Notes: generated from the letters alone by a model not told the origin. Shown: positions 27,236 to 35,693, counted from the first letter of the stretch. The stretch: 64,000 bases of DNA from an uncultured bacterium (GCA_938010045.1 CALLFZ010000001.1:62001-126000), one strand, 5' to 3'. Numbers and translations: made by a program.

Positions 27236-29314
27236 ATGACGTGGGAGGTCATCACAGCAGCGCCGTCGGTGGCGGCGCTGCGGGGCGCGCTGGAGTGGGC
27301 GGTTCTCTTGGCGATTCCGGGCGCGACGTGGGCGTGGGCGCTGCGGCGCACCGACGGGCGGCCCGGCCCCGGCGCGTTCGCGCGGACCCTCGTCGCCGGC
27401 CTGATCGCGACGCTGATCGTCGTCCTCGGACTCGCGGCGGGTGGCCGCTACACCGCCGCGAAGGAACGGTGGGCCATCGCATGGATCGCCGCGCTGGGTG
27501 CGGCGCTCGGGCGGCGGCAGCTCATATCCGATGCGCGCGGCGCGATCGGCGCGGCCATCCTGCTGGCGATCGGCGCACTGATCGCGATCGCGCTGCCGCG
27601 CCGCGGCGAGTGGATCCTCGGCGGATGGGACCCGGGCGTGTACATCCACCAAGGCGTCACGCTCGAACGGAGCGGCTCGCTCGGACCGATGCCCGACCCC
27701 CTATTCGCCGCACTGGAGCCGGACGAGATCGCCGTGTTCACGCGGCCGGAATTTGCGAACATCGTCGCGTGGCCGGCTGTACCGGTGGATATCGCCCACC
27801 GTACATTCGAGCCGTTTTTTCCGCATGCATGGCCGGCCTGGATCGCGCGCGCGCACCGATGCATGGGCCTGCGGGGCGCACTCCGCGCGAATCACCTCGC
27901 CGCGTGGCTCGTGCTGCTGCTCGCGGCGCCGGCGGCCTGCTCGCTCGGAATGACCCGCCGCGCGGCCGGTTTTGCCACCACGGTGCTCGCGGCGCATCCG
28001 CTCCTGATCCACCACACCGCATTTCCAACCGCCGAACTGCTGCAGTTGTCGCTGTGGTTCGGGTTGGCCCTCCTCTGGGCGCATCGGCGGACAGCGGGAC
28101 CGGCGATCGGATTCGCCGCGCTGCTCGGTCTCGGCGTCGTCGCGCGTCCGTCGTTCCTGCCGTTTGGCGCGATGCTGACAGCGCTGGCGGCGCTCGATGA
28201 GGCCCGCGACGCGCGGCGACGTGCGGCGCGATGGCGGCGGCTGCTACAGATTGGCGCGCTCGCGGCCGGCGCGGCGTTCGTGATGCGTTGGAATGGGCCG
28301 CTGCTGCTGCGCTGGGGGCCAACCACCACCGTCCTCGGCGCGGGATTCGCGGTCTTCGGTCTCGGCGCGCTGCTGGTGGACCTGGCCGCGTCGCTGTCCG
28401 CCGGGATCCGACGGCTCGCGGCCCGGCCCGCGCTCGACGGCGCGCTGATCGCTGCGGCCGTCGCGGCCGGTCTTGTGGCGGTCAGTGTCGCCGCGCTGGT
28501 CCATCGCGACCCCGCGTCCACCGCAACGGTTGCCTGGGCGTCCGGCGCTGTGGTCTATGCGGGGTCATCCCTGTGGCTGGCCGCGCTGCTCGGCTGGTGG
28601 ATCATCGGAGTCCGGCGCGATCCGGACGAGCATCCGCTGCGGCTGTGGCTGGCGTTCCTGCTCGCGTCCGTCGCCGCCGCGCTGGTCTCGCCCCAGATCA
28701 CGATCTGGTGGCCGTGGGCGAGCCGCCGCCTGCTCGAGGCCGCGCTGCCGGCGATCGCGCTCGGCGTCGGCGCGGCGCTCGATCGCCTCGGGGCCGTGTG
28801 GCCGGCGACGCGCGTCCGCTGGCGGCCAGCGGGACTGGCGCTCGCGTTCGCGCTCGTCGCGCTGCCCCAGGCGCGCCGCTGGCGGGCCGCCGCGCGCGCC
28901 ACCGAGTACGACGGCGCCACCGAGGCGCTCGCGCCGATCATCGCCGCGCTGGGTCCGCGCGACCTTGTCGTCGCCGACCACTTTTGGTGGGGTGCACCAG
29001 TTCGGTTCCTCGCCGAGGTGCCGGCGCTCAACGGGGAGCTTCTTTGGGCCGGCGAGGACGAGGGTGATCGCCAGCGACTGGCGATGGACGTGCTCGCCCG
29101 TCTGCATCGCGAGGGATGGCAGATCCGCCTCCTGACCTCCACCGAAACGGGGCTCGGCGTGTATGACCGGCCATGGGACGGTGCCCAGCTGGATATCGAA
29201 ACGCCCGCTTGGACAGCGCGCGAACTGGTTCAACATCCGCGCGCGCGCGGCTATTCGATGCGCGACCGCCTCCGCCGCTTCCGCCTCTACACCTGGCGGC
29301 CGGCGGCCAACTGA
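27236..29314 (+). CDS. Polytopic membrane protein, possible lipid-linked glycosyltransferase (GT-C-like)
   Basis: 692 residues with at least twelve hydrophobic segments and a soluble C-terminal domain of about 120 residues. ATG 27236 sits 8 bases after an AAGG site; a GTG at 27227 is also possible. The first periplasmic loop contains RGEWILGGWDPGVYIHQG, an Asp-bearing loop in the place where GT-C/ArnT-like enzymes keep catalytic acids, and PFFPHAWPAWIARAH. The tail (GPRDLVVADHFWWG, LLTSTETGLGVY) resembles the soluble end of DUF2029/PMT-like proteins. It follows the CDP-sugar cassette by 21 bases. Function is inferred from topology only. Confidence 0.6.
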   Translation: MTWEVITAAPSVAALRGALEWAVLLAIPGATWAWALRRTDGRPGPGAFARTLVAGLIATLIVVLGLAAGGRYTAAKERWAIAWIAALGAALGRRQLISDARGAIGAAILLAIGALIAIALPRRGEWILGGWDPGVYIHQGVTLERSGSLGPMPDPLFAALEPDEIAVFTRPEFANIVAWPAVPVDIAHRTFEPFFPHAWPAWIARAHRCMGLRGALRANHLAAWLVLLLAAPAACSLGMTRRAAGFATTVLAAHPLLIHHTAFPTAELLQLSLWFGLALLWAHRRTAGPAIGFAALLGLGVVARPSFLPFGAMLTALAALDEARDARRRAARWRRLLQIGALAAGAAFVMRWNGPLLLRWGPTTTVLGAGFAVFGLGALLVDLAASLSAGIRRLAARPALDGALIAAAVAAGLVAVSVAALVHRDPASTATVAWASGAVVYAGSSLWLAALLGWWIIGVRRDPDEHPLRLWLAFLLASVAAALVSPQITIWWPWASRRLLEAALPAIALGVGAALDRLGAVWPATRVRWRPAGLALAFALVALPQARRWRAAARATEYDGATEALAPIIAALGPRDLVVADHFWWGAPVRFLAEVPALNGELLWAGEDEGDRQRLAMDVLARLHREGWQIRLLTSTETGLGVYDRPWDGAQLDIETPAWTARELVQHPRARGYSMRDRLRRFRLYTWRPAAN

Positions 29315-29322
29315 TCGCCACC

Positions 29323-29369
29323 GTCCAAACTTTGGACGCGGACGCCGCGTTCGCGTCCAAGCCTTGGAC
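29323..29369. repeat. 47-base interrupted palindrome built from two GTCCAA/TTGGAC dyads
   Basis: Two perfect 15-base dyads, GTCCAAACTTTGGAC (29323-29337) and GTCCAAGCCTTGGAC (29355-29369), flank a GC-rich core. The whole 47 bases can also fold as one hairpin: 23 positions per arm, of which 19 are Watson-Crick pairs, 2 are G-U and 2 are mismatches, with a single central base. It lies between two convergent genes, so a bidirectional transcription stop is the simplest role, although no T-run follows. A dispersed REP-like element is the alternative. Confidence 0.7.
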
Positions 29370-29433
29370 CACGAGCGCTTGGCCGTTTCATCTCCGTGGC
29401 GGCTCGCGGCCGGCGAGGCCGCTGACTCCAGGC

Positions 29434-31203
29434 TCAACGCGCGTACACTGGCCGGCGTCGGTAGTGCGTGTGCAGCAGTTCGTGCGCGCGCGCGCTCAGT
29501 GGGGCTCCGAGAAACTCGGCGTAGAGCTTCTGGATGTACGGGTTTTGGTGCGAGCAACGCTTCTGACTCATCGCGTCGTCCTGGTAGATACCCGACGCGC
29601 GACGCCGGCGCACCTCGTCGTCGGCGCCGTACGGTTGGCCGCCGCCGCCCACGCATCCGCCGCGACAGGCCATCACCTCGATGAAATGATAGGCCGGCTC
29701 TTCGCCGCGCCGCCGCGTTTCACGCACACGGTCGAGCACAGTTTCGATGTTGTTCATCCAGTGCGCCGCGGCGACGCGCAGCGTGCGGCCTGCGATCTCG
29801 ATCGTCGCCTCCTTCACGCCGTCGAGCCCGCGCAGCGGCAGGAAGTTAATGTCCGGCGCCTCCCGCTTGGTGATCAGGTAGTGCGCAGTGCGCAGCGCGG
29901 CCTCCATCACGCCGCCGGTCGCCCCGAAGATCGTGCCGGCGCCGGTGTAGTAGCCGAGGATCGAATCGGCCTCTTCGTCCGGCAGCTCCATGAAGTCGAT
30001 GCCGCACTCCTTGATCATGCGCGCGAGCTCGCGCGTCGTGATCGACACGTTCACGTATGGCCGCTCGCCATCGAACATCTCGCGCGACCGGATGATCTCG
30101 AACTTCTTTGCGGTGCAGGGCATCACGGAGACCATGTAAATCTTCGCGGGGTCGAGCCCCTTCACCTGCGCGTAGTAGGTCTTCGCCATCGCGGCGAGCA
30201 TCGCGTGGGGCGACTTCGCGGTGGAGAAGTTCTCGATGAAGTCCGGCGCGTACTTCTCCATGTAGTCGGTCCAGGCTGGGCAACAGCTCGTGATCAGCGG
30301 CAGCGGTCCAGCGCCGTGCAGGAAGCGATGCACGAACTCGGTGGCCTCCTCCATGATCGTGAGATCGGCGCCGAAGTTCGTGTCGAACACGGCCTGAAAG
30401 CCCAGCCGCCGCAGCGCGGCGTAGGTCTTGCCGGTGAGCACGGTGCCGGGCTCGTAGCCGAACGCCTCGCCGATCGCGACGCGCACGGCCGGCGCGATCT
30501 GCACGACACAGTGCAGGTCGGGGTTCTGCAGCGCGCGCCATACGCGGTCGGTTTCGTCGTGTTCGTAGATTGCGCCGACCGGACAGTGCGCGCTGCACTG
30601 GCCGCAGCGGATGCAGGGGCTCTCGGCGAGCTGGATGTCGCCGGTGGGCGCGAGCCGCGTCGAGTCACCGCGGCCGACGAACTCGAGCGCCCAGACGTTC
30701 TGCATCCGCTGGCAGACGATTGCGCATCGGCCGCACTTCACGCACTTCTCGGGGTTCAGCACGACCGCGCGCGTCGAGTCGTCGGTTGGCAGGCTCGCGA
30801 CGCGGCTCGCGAACGGCACCTCGCGGATGCCGAAATCGGCCGCGAGCCGCTGGAGCTCGCAGTTGCCGTTGCGCGGGCAGCGCAGGCAGTCGTTCGGGTG
30901 CGTCGAGAGGAGGAGCTGCAGCACAGATTTACGCACGCGCACGATCTCGGGGTCGTGCGTTGTGATCCGCATCCCGTCCTCGACGGGCGTTGCGCAGGCG
31001 CGCAGCATCTTCGGCGAGCCCTCAACCTTCACCACGCAGATGCCGCAGGCGGCCCACGCCGGCAGGTCCGGGTGGTAGCACAGCCGCGGAATGCGGATCC
31101 CGATGCGCTCGGCCGCCTGGAGAATCGTTGTGCCCTCTGGCACCTCACACTCGAGGCCGTTGATCTCCGCCTTCACCGTGGGGATGGTCCGTGCGGTCGT
31201 CAT
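29434..31203 (-). CDS. hydA: [FeFe] hydrogenase catalytic subunit, HndD/HydA of an NAD-linked bifurcating complex
   Basis: 589 residues. The N-terminal plant-type [2Fe-2S] domain has Cys42, Cys53, Cys56 and Cys70. Next come the His-ligated [4Fe-4S] motif HPNDCLRCPRNGNC (102-115) and two [4Fe-4S] ferredoxin motifs (CVKCGRC at 154, CIRCGQC at 197). The H-cluster domain has L1 TSCCPAW (305-311), L2 MPCTAKKFE (361-369) and L3 MACRGGCVGGGGQP (511-524), all intact, so it should be catalytically competent. With HydB and HydC it should couple H2 to both ferredoxin and NAD(H). ATG 31203 has a GGGAG site; the frame reads open into hydB upstream, but that part is shadow. The maturases HydEFG are not in this window. 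Confidence 0.96.
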   Translation of the reverse strand: MTTARTIPTVKAEINGLECEVPEGTTILQAAERIGIRIPRLCYHPDLPAWAACGICVVKVEGSPKMLRACATPVEDGMRITTHDPEIVRVRKSVLQLLLSTHPNDCLRCPRNGNCELQRLAADFGIREVPFASRVASLPTDDSTRAVVLNPEKCVKCGRCAIVCQRMQNVWALEFVGRGDSTRLAPTGDIQLAESPCIRCGQCSAHCPVGAIYEHDETDRVWRALQNPDLHCVVQIAPAVRVAIGEAFGYEPGTVLTGKTYAALRRLGFQAVFDTNFGADLTIMEEATEFVHRFLHGAGPLPLITSCCPAWTDYMEKYAPDFIENFSTAKSPHAMLAAMAKTYYAQVKGLDPAKIYMVSVMPCTAKKFEIIRSREMFDGERPYVNVSITTRELARMIKECGIDFMELPDEEADSILGYYTGAGTIFGATGGVMEAALRTAHYLITKREAPDINFLPLRGLDGVKEATIEIAGRTLRVAAAHWMNNIETVLDRVRETRRRGEEPAYHFIEVMACRGGCVGGGGQPYGADDEVRRRRASGIYQDDAMSQKRCSHQNPYIQKLYAEFLGAPLSARAHELLHTHYRRRPVYAR

Positions 31204-31220
31204 CGTCGAACTCCCTTCGC

Positions 31221-33011
31221 TTAGCTGCGCTGCACGGCGCCGAACTTGCAGGCCTTGAAACATTCGCCGCACTTGATGCAGCGCGAGAGGTCGATCACGT
31301 GCGGCTGGCGGCGCTCGCCGCGGATGCAGTTGACGGGGCAGCGGCGCGCGCAGAGCGTGCAGCCGATGCACTTGTCCGCGAGGATCGTATAGGTCACCAG
31401 CGCGCGGCAGCGGCCGGATGGACAGCGCTTTTCCTTGATATGGACGCGATACTCTTCGCCAAAGTACGTTAGCGAGGAGAGCACCGGGTTGGGCGCGGTC
31501 TGCCCGAGGCCGCAGAGCGACGCCTTCTGCATCGCATGCGCGACGGTGTGAATCTGCTCGATGTGGCCCACCGTACCGCGGCCCTCGGTGATGTCGGTGA
31601 GCAGGTTGAACATCGTGCGGCCGCCGATGCGGCAGGGCGCGCACTTGCCGCAGGACTCGTCCACCGTGAACTCAAGGTAGAACTTGTTCACATCCACGAT
31701 GCAGTCGTCCTCGTCCATCACGATCAGCCCGCCCGAGCCCATGATCGAGCCGAGCTTCGCGAGCGACTCATAGTCGATCGGCGTGTCGAGGAACGACTCG
31801 GGAATCACGCCGCCCGACGGGCCGCCCGTCTGCGCGGCCTTGAACCGTTTTCCGCCCTTGATGCCACCACCGATGTCGAAAATGATCTCACGCAGCGTCG
31901 TGCCCATCGGCACCTCGATGAGACCCGAGTTGTTGACCTTGCCGGTCAGCGCGAAGACCTTCGTGCCCTTCGAAGTCTCCGTGCCGATCGAGGCAAACCA
32001 CGCGCCGCCCTTCAGGATGATCACCGGAATGTTCGCGAGAGTCTCGACGTTGTTGATCACCGTCGGCCGGCCCCAGAGCCCGCGCACCGCGGGGTAAGGG
32101 GGACGCGGAACGGGCATCCCGCGGTGGCCCTCGATCGAGGCAATCAGCGCGGTTTCCTCGCCGCAGACGAACGCACCCGCGCCGAGCCGCAGCTCGACGT
32201 CGAAGTCGAAACCAGTGCCCAGAATATCACGGCCGAGCAAACCGAGCTCGCGCGCCTGCCGGAGGGCGACCTCGAGCCGATGGATCGCGAGCGGATACTC
32301 CGCGCGAATGTAGATGTAGCCTTGATGCGCGCCGACCGCATAGCCCGCGATCGCCATCGCCTCGAGCACCGAGTGCGGATCGCCCTCGAGGGTGCTGCGA
32401 TCCATGTAGGCGCCCGGGTCGCCCTCGTCGGCGTTGCAGATGACGTACTTGACGTCCGAGTCGGCGTTCTTCGTGAACGTCCACTTCTTCCAGGTCGGAT
32501 AGCCGGCGCCGCCGCGGCCACGGAGGCCCGAGATCCGCACCTGCTCAATCACATCCTCGGGCGTCATCGAGGTCAGCACCGTCGCGAGCGCCTCGTAGCC
32601 TTCGCGCGCGATGTATTCCTCAATGTTCTCGGGATCAATCACGCCGCAGTTGCGCAGCACGATTCGAAACTGCTTCTGGTAAAAAGGGATGTCGGCGATG
32701 GCCGCGCGCCCCGCGCCGCCATAGAGCAGACGCTTCACCGGGCGGCCTTTCGCGAGGTGTTCGGCGACGATCTCGCCGGCGTCCTCGGGGCGGACCTGAA
32801 CGTAGAAGGTCTCATCGGGCAGGACCTTCACCACGGGGCCCTGCGCGCAGAATCCGAAGCAACCGGTGCGCACCACCTGCACTCGACCCTCGAGCCCCTG
32901 CGAGCGCACCGCGGCGGTCAGGCGCGAGTAGATTTCCCGACTCTGACAGGAGTCACAGGCGGTGCCAGCACAGACCAGAACGAACTGAGAGTACGGCATA
33001 GCTCGGCTCAC
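31221..33011 (-). CDS. hydB: NADH-binding subunit of bifurcating [FeFe] hydrogenase (NuoF-like)
   Basis: 596 residues with the HydB/HndC layout. An N-terminal thioredoxin-like [2Fe-2S] domain has CAGTACDSC and TGCFGFC. The NuoF core has GRGGAGYPTWKKWTF for FMN, CNADEGDPGAYMDR, and ESCGKCAPCRIG for a [4Fe-4S] cluster. Two C-terminal ferredoxin clusters are present (CIGCTLCARRCPVNC and CIKCGECFKACKF). It binds NAD(H) and FMN and is the site where electron bifurcation is thought to occur in this family. The GTG at 33011 overlaps the ferredoxin gene's stop; an ATG at 32999 (MPYSQF) is an equally good start. hydA follows after 17 bases. Confidence 0.95.
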   Translation of the reverse strand: MSRAMPYSQFVLVCAGTACDSCQSREIYSRLTAAVRSQGLEGRVQVVRTGCFGFCAQGPVVKVLPDETFYVQVRPEDAGEIVAEHLAKGRPVKRLLYGGAGRAAIADIPFYQKQFRIVLRNCGVIDPENIEEYIAREGYEALATVLTSMTPEDVIEQVRISGLRGRGGAGYPTWKKWTFTKNADSDVKYVICNADEGDPGAYMDRSTLEGDPHSVLEAMAIAGYAVGAHQGYIYIRAEYPLAIHRLEVALRQARELGLLGRDILGTGFDFDVELRLGAGAFVCGEETALIASIEGHRGMPVPRPPYPAVRGLWGRPTVINNVETLANIPVIILKGGAWFASIGTETSKGTKVFALTGKVNNSGLIEVPMGTTLREIIFDIGGGIKGGKRFKAAQTGGPSGGVIPESFLDTPIDYESLAKLGSIMGSGGLIVMDEDDCIVDVNKFYLEFTVDESCGKCAPCRIGGRTMFNLLTDITEGRGTVGHIEQIHTVAHAMQKASLCGLGQTAPNPVLSSLTYFGEEYRVHIKEKRCPSGRCRALVTYTILADKCIGCTLCARRCPVNCIRGERRQPHVIDLSRCIKCGECFKACKFGAVQRS

Positions 33012-33424
33012 TTTCCGGGCGCGCGAAGGTGCGGGGCCAGATCCGTGGCCGGCCGGTCATACACATGGTCATCCACGAGGCGCCCGCCGATCACGTGCTC
33101 CTCGACGATGCGCCGCGCCACCTCCGCAGTCACGCGGCCATAGATGGTCGGCGGCATGCCGGTGACGCGGACCTCGACCGTCGGTTCGGAGAAACATAAA
33201 CCCATGCAGCCGGTCTGGCGCACGACGATGTCGCCGCGGTGGTGTTGGTTGAGCGTCTCCACGAGCGCATCGAGCGCCTCGCGCGCGCCGGCCGCGATAC
33301 CGCAGGTGCCCATGCCAACGATGATTTCGCCGGCGGCGCCCTCGGCCGTCTGACGGCGCGCGATCGTCTGCTGCGCCCGTTCGCGCAGCGCCCGAAGTTC
33401 GTCCAGTGTCAACTTGCCCATCAT
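33008..33424 (-). CDS. Thioredoxin-like [2Fe-2S] ferredoxin of the hydrogenase operon
   Basis: 138 residues. After a charged N-terminal helix (LTLDELRALRERAQQ) comes a thioredoxin-like ferredoxin fold with the four expected cysteines, the first in MGTCGIAAG and later ones in RQTGCMGLCFSEP. Small proteins of this kind sit between the NuoE-like and HydB subunits in several [FeFe] hydrogenase operons and may carry electrons or build the complex. ATG 33424 overlaps the upstream stop (ATGA) and has a GGGAG site 5 bases ahead; ATG 33421 is next to it. The loop MGTCG keeps only one Cys before the second pair, so a close look at the fourth ligand is needed. Confidence 0.85.
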   Translation of the reverse strand: MMGKLTLDELRALRERAQQTIARRQTAEGAAGEIIVGMGTCGIAAGAREALDALVETLNQHHRGDIVVRQTGCMGLCFSEPTVEVRVTGMPPTIYGRVTAEVARRIVEEHVIGGRLVDDHVYDRPATDLAPHLRAPGK

Positions 33425-34011
33425 CGCATCTCCCATCGAGCGACCGGTGCGCGGCTCTCCGGCGCCGCCCTGAGTTTCGATTCGAGTGCCACCAGGCGGC
33501 GGCGAAGGCTCGTGATCGCCTCCGCGCGGGTCGCGCCGCCCCCATCCAGCCACTCAAGATTGTCCAGCTCGTAGCCGTGACCGTCCCGTTGGCGGCGCCA
33601 GCGCAGCGCCACTCCCCGGCCGGCGGCCATCGCCATCGCCGCGGCCGCCGGGGCGGCCCAGTCGCCCGATGGCGGGGCGTCCGGATGAGTCGCGTCCAGC
33701 GTCCAGCGCACCACCGTGCCGACACCGGGCTCCGACTCGATGGCAAGGTCCCCACCGGCTTGGCGGACGGCCTGATCGAGCATCGGCAGGCCCAGATGCG
33801 GCCGGCGTCCTGGGTGTTTGTGTGGATTCCCGCCGGCGAGGGGATCCAGAAGCGACCGCATCGCGTCCGCCGCCATGCCAGGACCGTCGTCGGACACAGT
33901 GACCGTCACCCGCGGACCCTCCTCAACGACCTCGACCTGCACCGCACGCGCGCCGGCCTCGATGGCGTTCGCCACCGGTTCCAACAGCCAGTCGCCGAGA
34001 GTCGTGTGCAT
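33421..34011 (-). CDS. GHKL/histidine-kinase-like ATPase domain protein of the hydrogenase operon
   Basis: 196 residues. The N-terminal 110 residues form a HATPase_c domain: N-box region LLEPVANAIEAGA, G1 box DDGPGM, a G2-like RRPHLGLPMLDQA and G3 GVGTVVRWTLD. There is no phospho-accepting His domain and no membrane segment, so it is a stand-alone ATPase, possibly an anti-sigma-type kinase or a protein-binding ATP switch. The C-terminal 80 residues are unassigned. The gene is locked inside the hydrogenase operon, overlapping the stop of hydC and the start of the ferredoxin gene. Similar proteins occur in NuoE-containing hydrogenase operons elsewhere; their function is not established. Confidence 0.8.
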   Translation of the reverse strand: MHTTLGDWLLEPVANAIEAGARAVQVEVVEEGPRVTVTVSDDGPGMAADAMRSLLDPLAGGNPHKHPGRRPHLGLPMLDQAVRQAGGDLAIESEPGVGTVVRWTLDATHPDAPPSGDWAAPAAAAMAMAAGRGVALRWRRQRDGHGYELDNLEWLDGGGATRAEAITSLRRRLVALESKLRAAPESRAPVARWEMR

Positions 34012-34541
34012 CAGCCCCCCCGATGTTTCGCGACGATGTCCGCGAGCTGGTCCTTGGTCAGCCGCCCGTACACCTGTCCGTCCACCGTCAGCACCGGCGC
34101 CAAGCCGCAGCAACCGATGCAGCGGACGGCTTCGATCGAAAATTCGCCATCCGCCGTCGTCTGATTGAGGCCGATGCCGAGGATCGTCTCCAGTTCCTTG
34201 ATCAGATCTTCTCCGCCCTTCAAGTAGCAGGCCGTCCCCATGCACACCGCGATCTGGTGGCGTCCCGGCTTCCTCAGCTTGAAGAAGTGATAAAACGTCA
34301 CCACGCCATAGATTTTGGCCAGCGGCACATCGAGGCGTGCGGCGACCTCGAAGGCGACGTCCCGCGGCACGTAACCGTAGTGCTCCTGCACACGGTGGAG
34401 AACCATGATCAGGTTCCCCGGCCGCGTCTTCCACTCCTCGATGAACCGGGAGAGGTCCTCCGGCAGTTCGATCGTGCGATCCGGCAACGCTGTAATTGGC
34501 TCGTTCGTTTCCATAGTTCGTATCTCGACTCGCTCCGCCAT
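34011..34541 (-). CDS. hydC: NuoE-like [2Fe-2S] subunit of bifurcating [FeFe] hydrogenase
   Basis: About 176 residues from ATG 34541 (ATG 34514, METNEP, is an alternative; neither has a strong ribosome site). It is the 24-kDa-subunit type: helical N-terminus (DLSRFIEEWKTRPG), HYGYVPRDVAFEVAARLDV, YGVVTFYHFF, then a thioredoxin-like [2Fe-2S] domain with CMGTACYLKGG and RCIGCCGLAP, giving the four ligands. It forms the HydC part of the HydABC complex and is the first gene of the leftward operon. Its stop overlaps the GHKL gene by a single base. Confidence 0.93.
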   Translation of the reverse strand: MAERVEIRTMETNEPITALPDRTIELPEDLSRFIEEWKTRPGNLIMVLHRVQEHYGYVPRDVAFEVAARLDVPLAKIYGVVTFYHFFKLRKPGRHQIAVCMGTACYLKGGEDLIKELETILGIGLNQTTADGEFSIEAVRCIGCCGLAPVLTVDGQVYGRLTKDQLADIVAKHRGG

Positions 34542-34565
34542 GACCGGAGAGAGCAAATTTCTTTC

Positions 34566-34593
34566 ATGATACCAGCCCAGATGATGGATTCAA
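34566..34593 (-). promoter_or_regulatory. Candidate promoter of the hydrogenase operon
   Basis: On the minus strand TTGAAT (34588-34593), a 16-base spacer and TATCAT (34566-34571) form a reasonable sigma70-type promoter about 25 bases before hydC. It is the best match in the gap. The Rex operator lies about 40 bases upstream of the -35 box. Confidence 0.45.
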
Positions 34594-34633
34594 GTGGAAT
34601 ATGGCACGTATAGTCTCAACGCGATGGCGCAAT

Positions 34634-34651
34634 ATGTGAAATCCTTCACGA
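34634..34651. promoter_or_regulatory. Rex operator (redox-responsive repressor site)
   Basis: ATGTGAA-ATCC-TTCACGA matches the well-known Rex consensus TTGTGAA-N4-TTCACAA at 12 of 14 fixed positions, including the full TGTGAA/TTCAC core. It sits in the 175-base gap between hydC and rex, and so can serve both directions: autoregulation of rex and NADH-dependent derepression of the hydrogenase operon. Binding itself is inferred. Confidence 0.85.
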
Positions 34652-34657
34652 GTGAGC

Positions 34658-34685
34658 TTGAATTCTGTGCGACGTGCGATACTTT
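34658..34685 (+). promoter_or_regulatory. Candidate rex promoter
   Basis: TTGAAT (34658-34663), 16 bases, TACTTT (34680-34685), starting 7 bases after the Rex operator. The -10 box is poor. A TATAGT at 34609-34614 is a better -10 box and would place the operator just downstream of its start site, but it has no good -35 box. Either would be blocked or touched by Rex. Confidence 0.25.
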
Positions 34686-34716
34686 ATTGCACGGAATAAG
34701 TGGAGCACAGCGCAAC

Positions 34717-35358
34717 ATGAGTGCAACAAAAGAAGTGGTCGTCCGGCTGACAAAGTACAAGAACGTACTGGAAAAGCTTCGCTCGCTGGGGTTTGTAAAG
34801 GTGTTTTCCGACAATCTCGCCGATGCGGTGGGCGTGTCGCCAGCACTGGTCCGTAAAGATTTTTCCGTTTTCGGACTGACCGGCAAGAAGCGCGCGGGCT
34901 ACCAAGTGGATGACCTGATCGCCCAGCTCAACCGGATCCTCGGGGTGGACGAGGTCCAGCGAGTGATTGTGGTCGGCTGCGGCAAGATCGGAACCGCCCT
35001 CATGCGGTATCGGGGCTTTGCGCGCGAACGCATCCGGGTTGTGGCAGGTTTCGATGTGGACCCGTCGAAAATTGACCCGAACGCGCCGATTCCGATCCGC
35101 GATATCAACGAGATGCCCTACATCGTGAAGAGTGAGAAGATCCAGGTCGCGATTCTCGCGGTGCCCGAGACGGTGGCCGCGCAGGTCGCGGAGGCGTTGA
35201 TCGCGGCCGGGATTCGCGGCATCTTGAACTTCGCGCCCATTCTGCTGAAAAGCCAAAACAACGTTGTGGTCCAGAACATCAACATCGCGCTGGAATTGGA
35301 AAACCTCTTCTGTTTGTTGCGTTTTGCAGAGCAGGGGTTGGATCGGGGGCGGCCATGA
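34717..35358 (+). CDS. rex: Redox-sensing transcriptional repressor Rex
   Basis: 213 residues, standard length. The N-terminal winged helix shows VFSDNLADAVGVSPALVRKDFSVFG, ending in the RKD(L/F)S..G motif that is diagnostic for Rex; the Rossmann domain has VIVVGCGKIGTAL (GCGKIG at 87-92) for NAD(H); a C-terminal swapped helix follows (INIALELENLFCLL). It senses the NADH/NAD+ ratio and represses fermentative and hydrogenase genes when NADH is low. ATG 34717 matches the family start; GGAG lies 11 bases ahead. A Rex site lies 66 bases upstream. It overlaps the following gene by 4 bases. Confidence 0.96.
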   Translation: MSATKEVVVRLTKYKNVLEKLRSLGFVKVFSDNLADAVGVSPALVRKDFSVFGLTGKKRAGYQVDDLIAQLNRILGVDEVQRVIVVGCGKIGTALMRYRGFARERIRVVAGFDVDPSKIDPNAPIPIRDINEMPYIVKSEKIQVAILAVPETVAAQVAEALIAAGIRGILNFAPILLKSQNNVVVQNINIALELENLFCLLRFAEQGLDRGRP

Positions 35359-35693
35359 CGCTGGATGATGCCCGACGGGCCCTCGCGGCCGAAGAGATCC
35401 ACCTGCCGGACGCGGCGCGCGCGAGAGAGGTGTCGGGTGTGGTCGCGACGGATCTCATGAGCGACCTGCTCACCGCCGATCGCGTGGGATGCCTGGTGCT
35501 GACCGCTCTGGCCTCGGACCAGGCGGTGCGCACGGCGGATCTCGTCGGAGCCGCCGGTGTGATTGTCGTGAACGGCAAACCCCTGCCAGCCGGCATGGTG
35601 GAGCTGGCGCGCGAGCTGGGCATGCCGCTCTTGCGCTGCCGCCGGCCCATGTTCGAGTCGTGCGCGGCGCTGGCCCGTGCGGCCGGTCGGTGA
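35355..35693 (+). CDS. DRTGG-domain protein
   Basis: 112 residues, essentially one DRTGG domain. It has an N-terminal region (EEIHLPDAARAREVSGVVATDL) and the core MSDLLTADRVGCLVLTALASDQAVRTADLVGAAGVIVVNGK, broken here by normal variation, ending in a Met/Cys-containing tail (PLLRCRRPMFES). Such domains occur beside CBS domains and in HPr-kinase relatives and are thought to bind a small ligand. The gene overlaps rex by 4 bases and the CBS-GHKL gene by GTGA, so it belongs to a Rex-controlled unit. DRTGG proteins co-occur with NAD-linked [FeFe] hydrogenases in other anaerobes; no function is proven. Confidence 0.8.
   Translation: MTLDDARRALAAEEIHLPDAARAREVSGVVATDLMSDLLTADRVGCLVLTALASDQAVRTADLVGAAGVIVVNGKPLPAGMVELARELGMPLLRCRRPMFESCAALARAAGR

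Noticed and set aside
29173-31224. A 683-codon plus-strand frame opposite hydA
   Set aside because: hydA carries complete H-cluster motifs on the other strand; this frame is an antisense shadow.
31204-31644. Upstream extension of hydA giving a 736-residue protein
   Set aside because: The extra residues overlap hydB in another frame and look like shadow sequence; ATG 31203 has a ribosome site and the correct family start.
31536-33143. A 535-codon plus-strand frame opposite hydB
   Set aside because: hydB is certain from its NuoF motifs; the plus-strand product is composition-driven.
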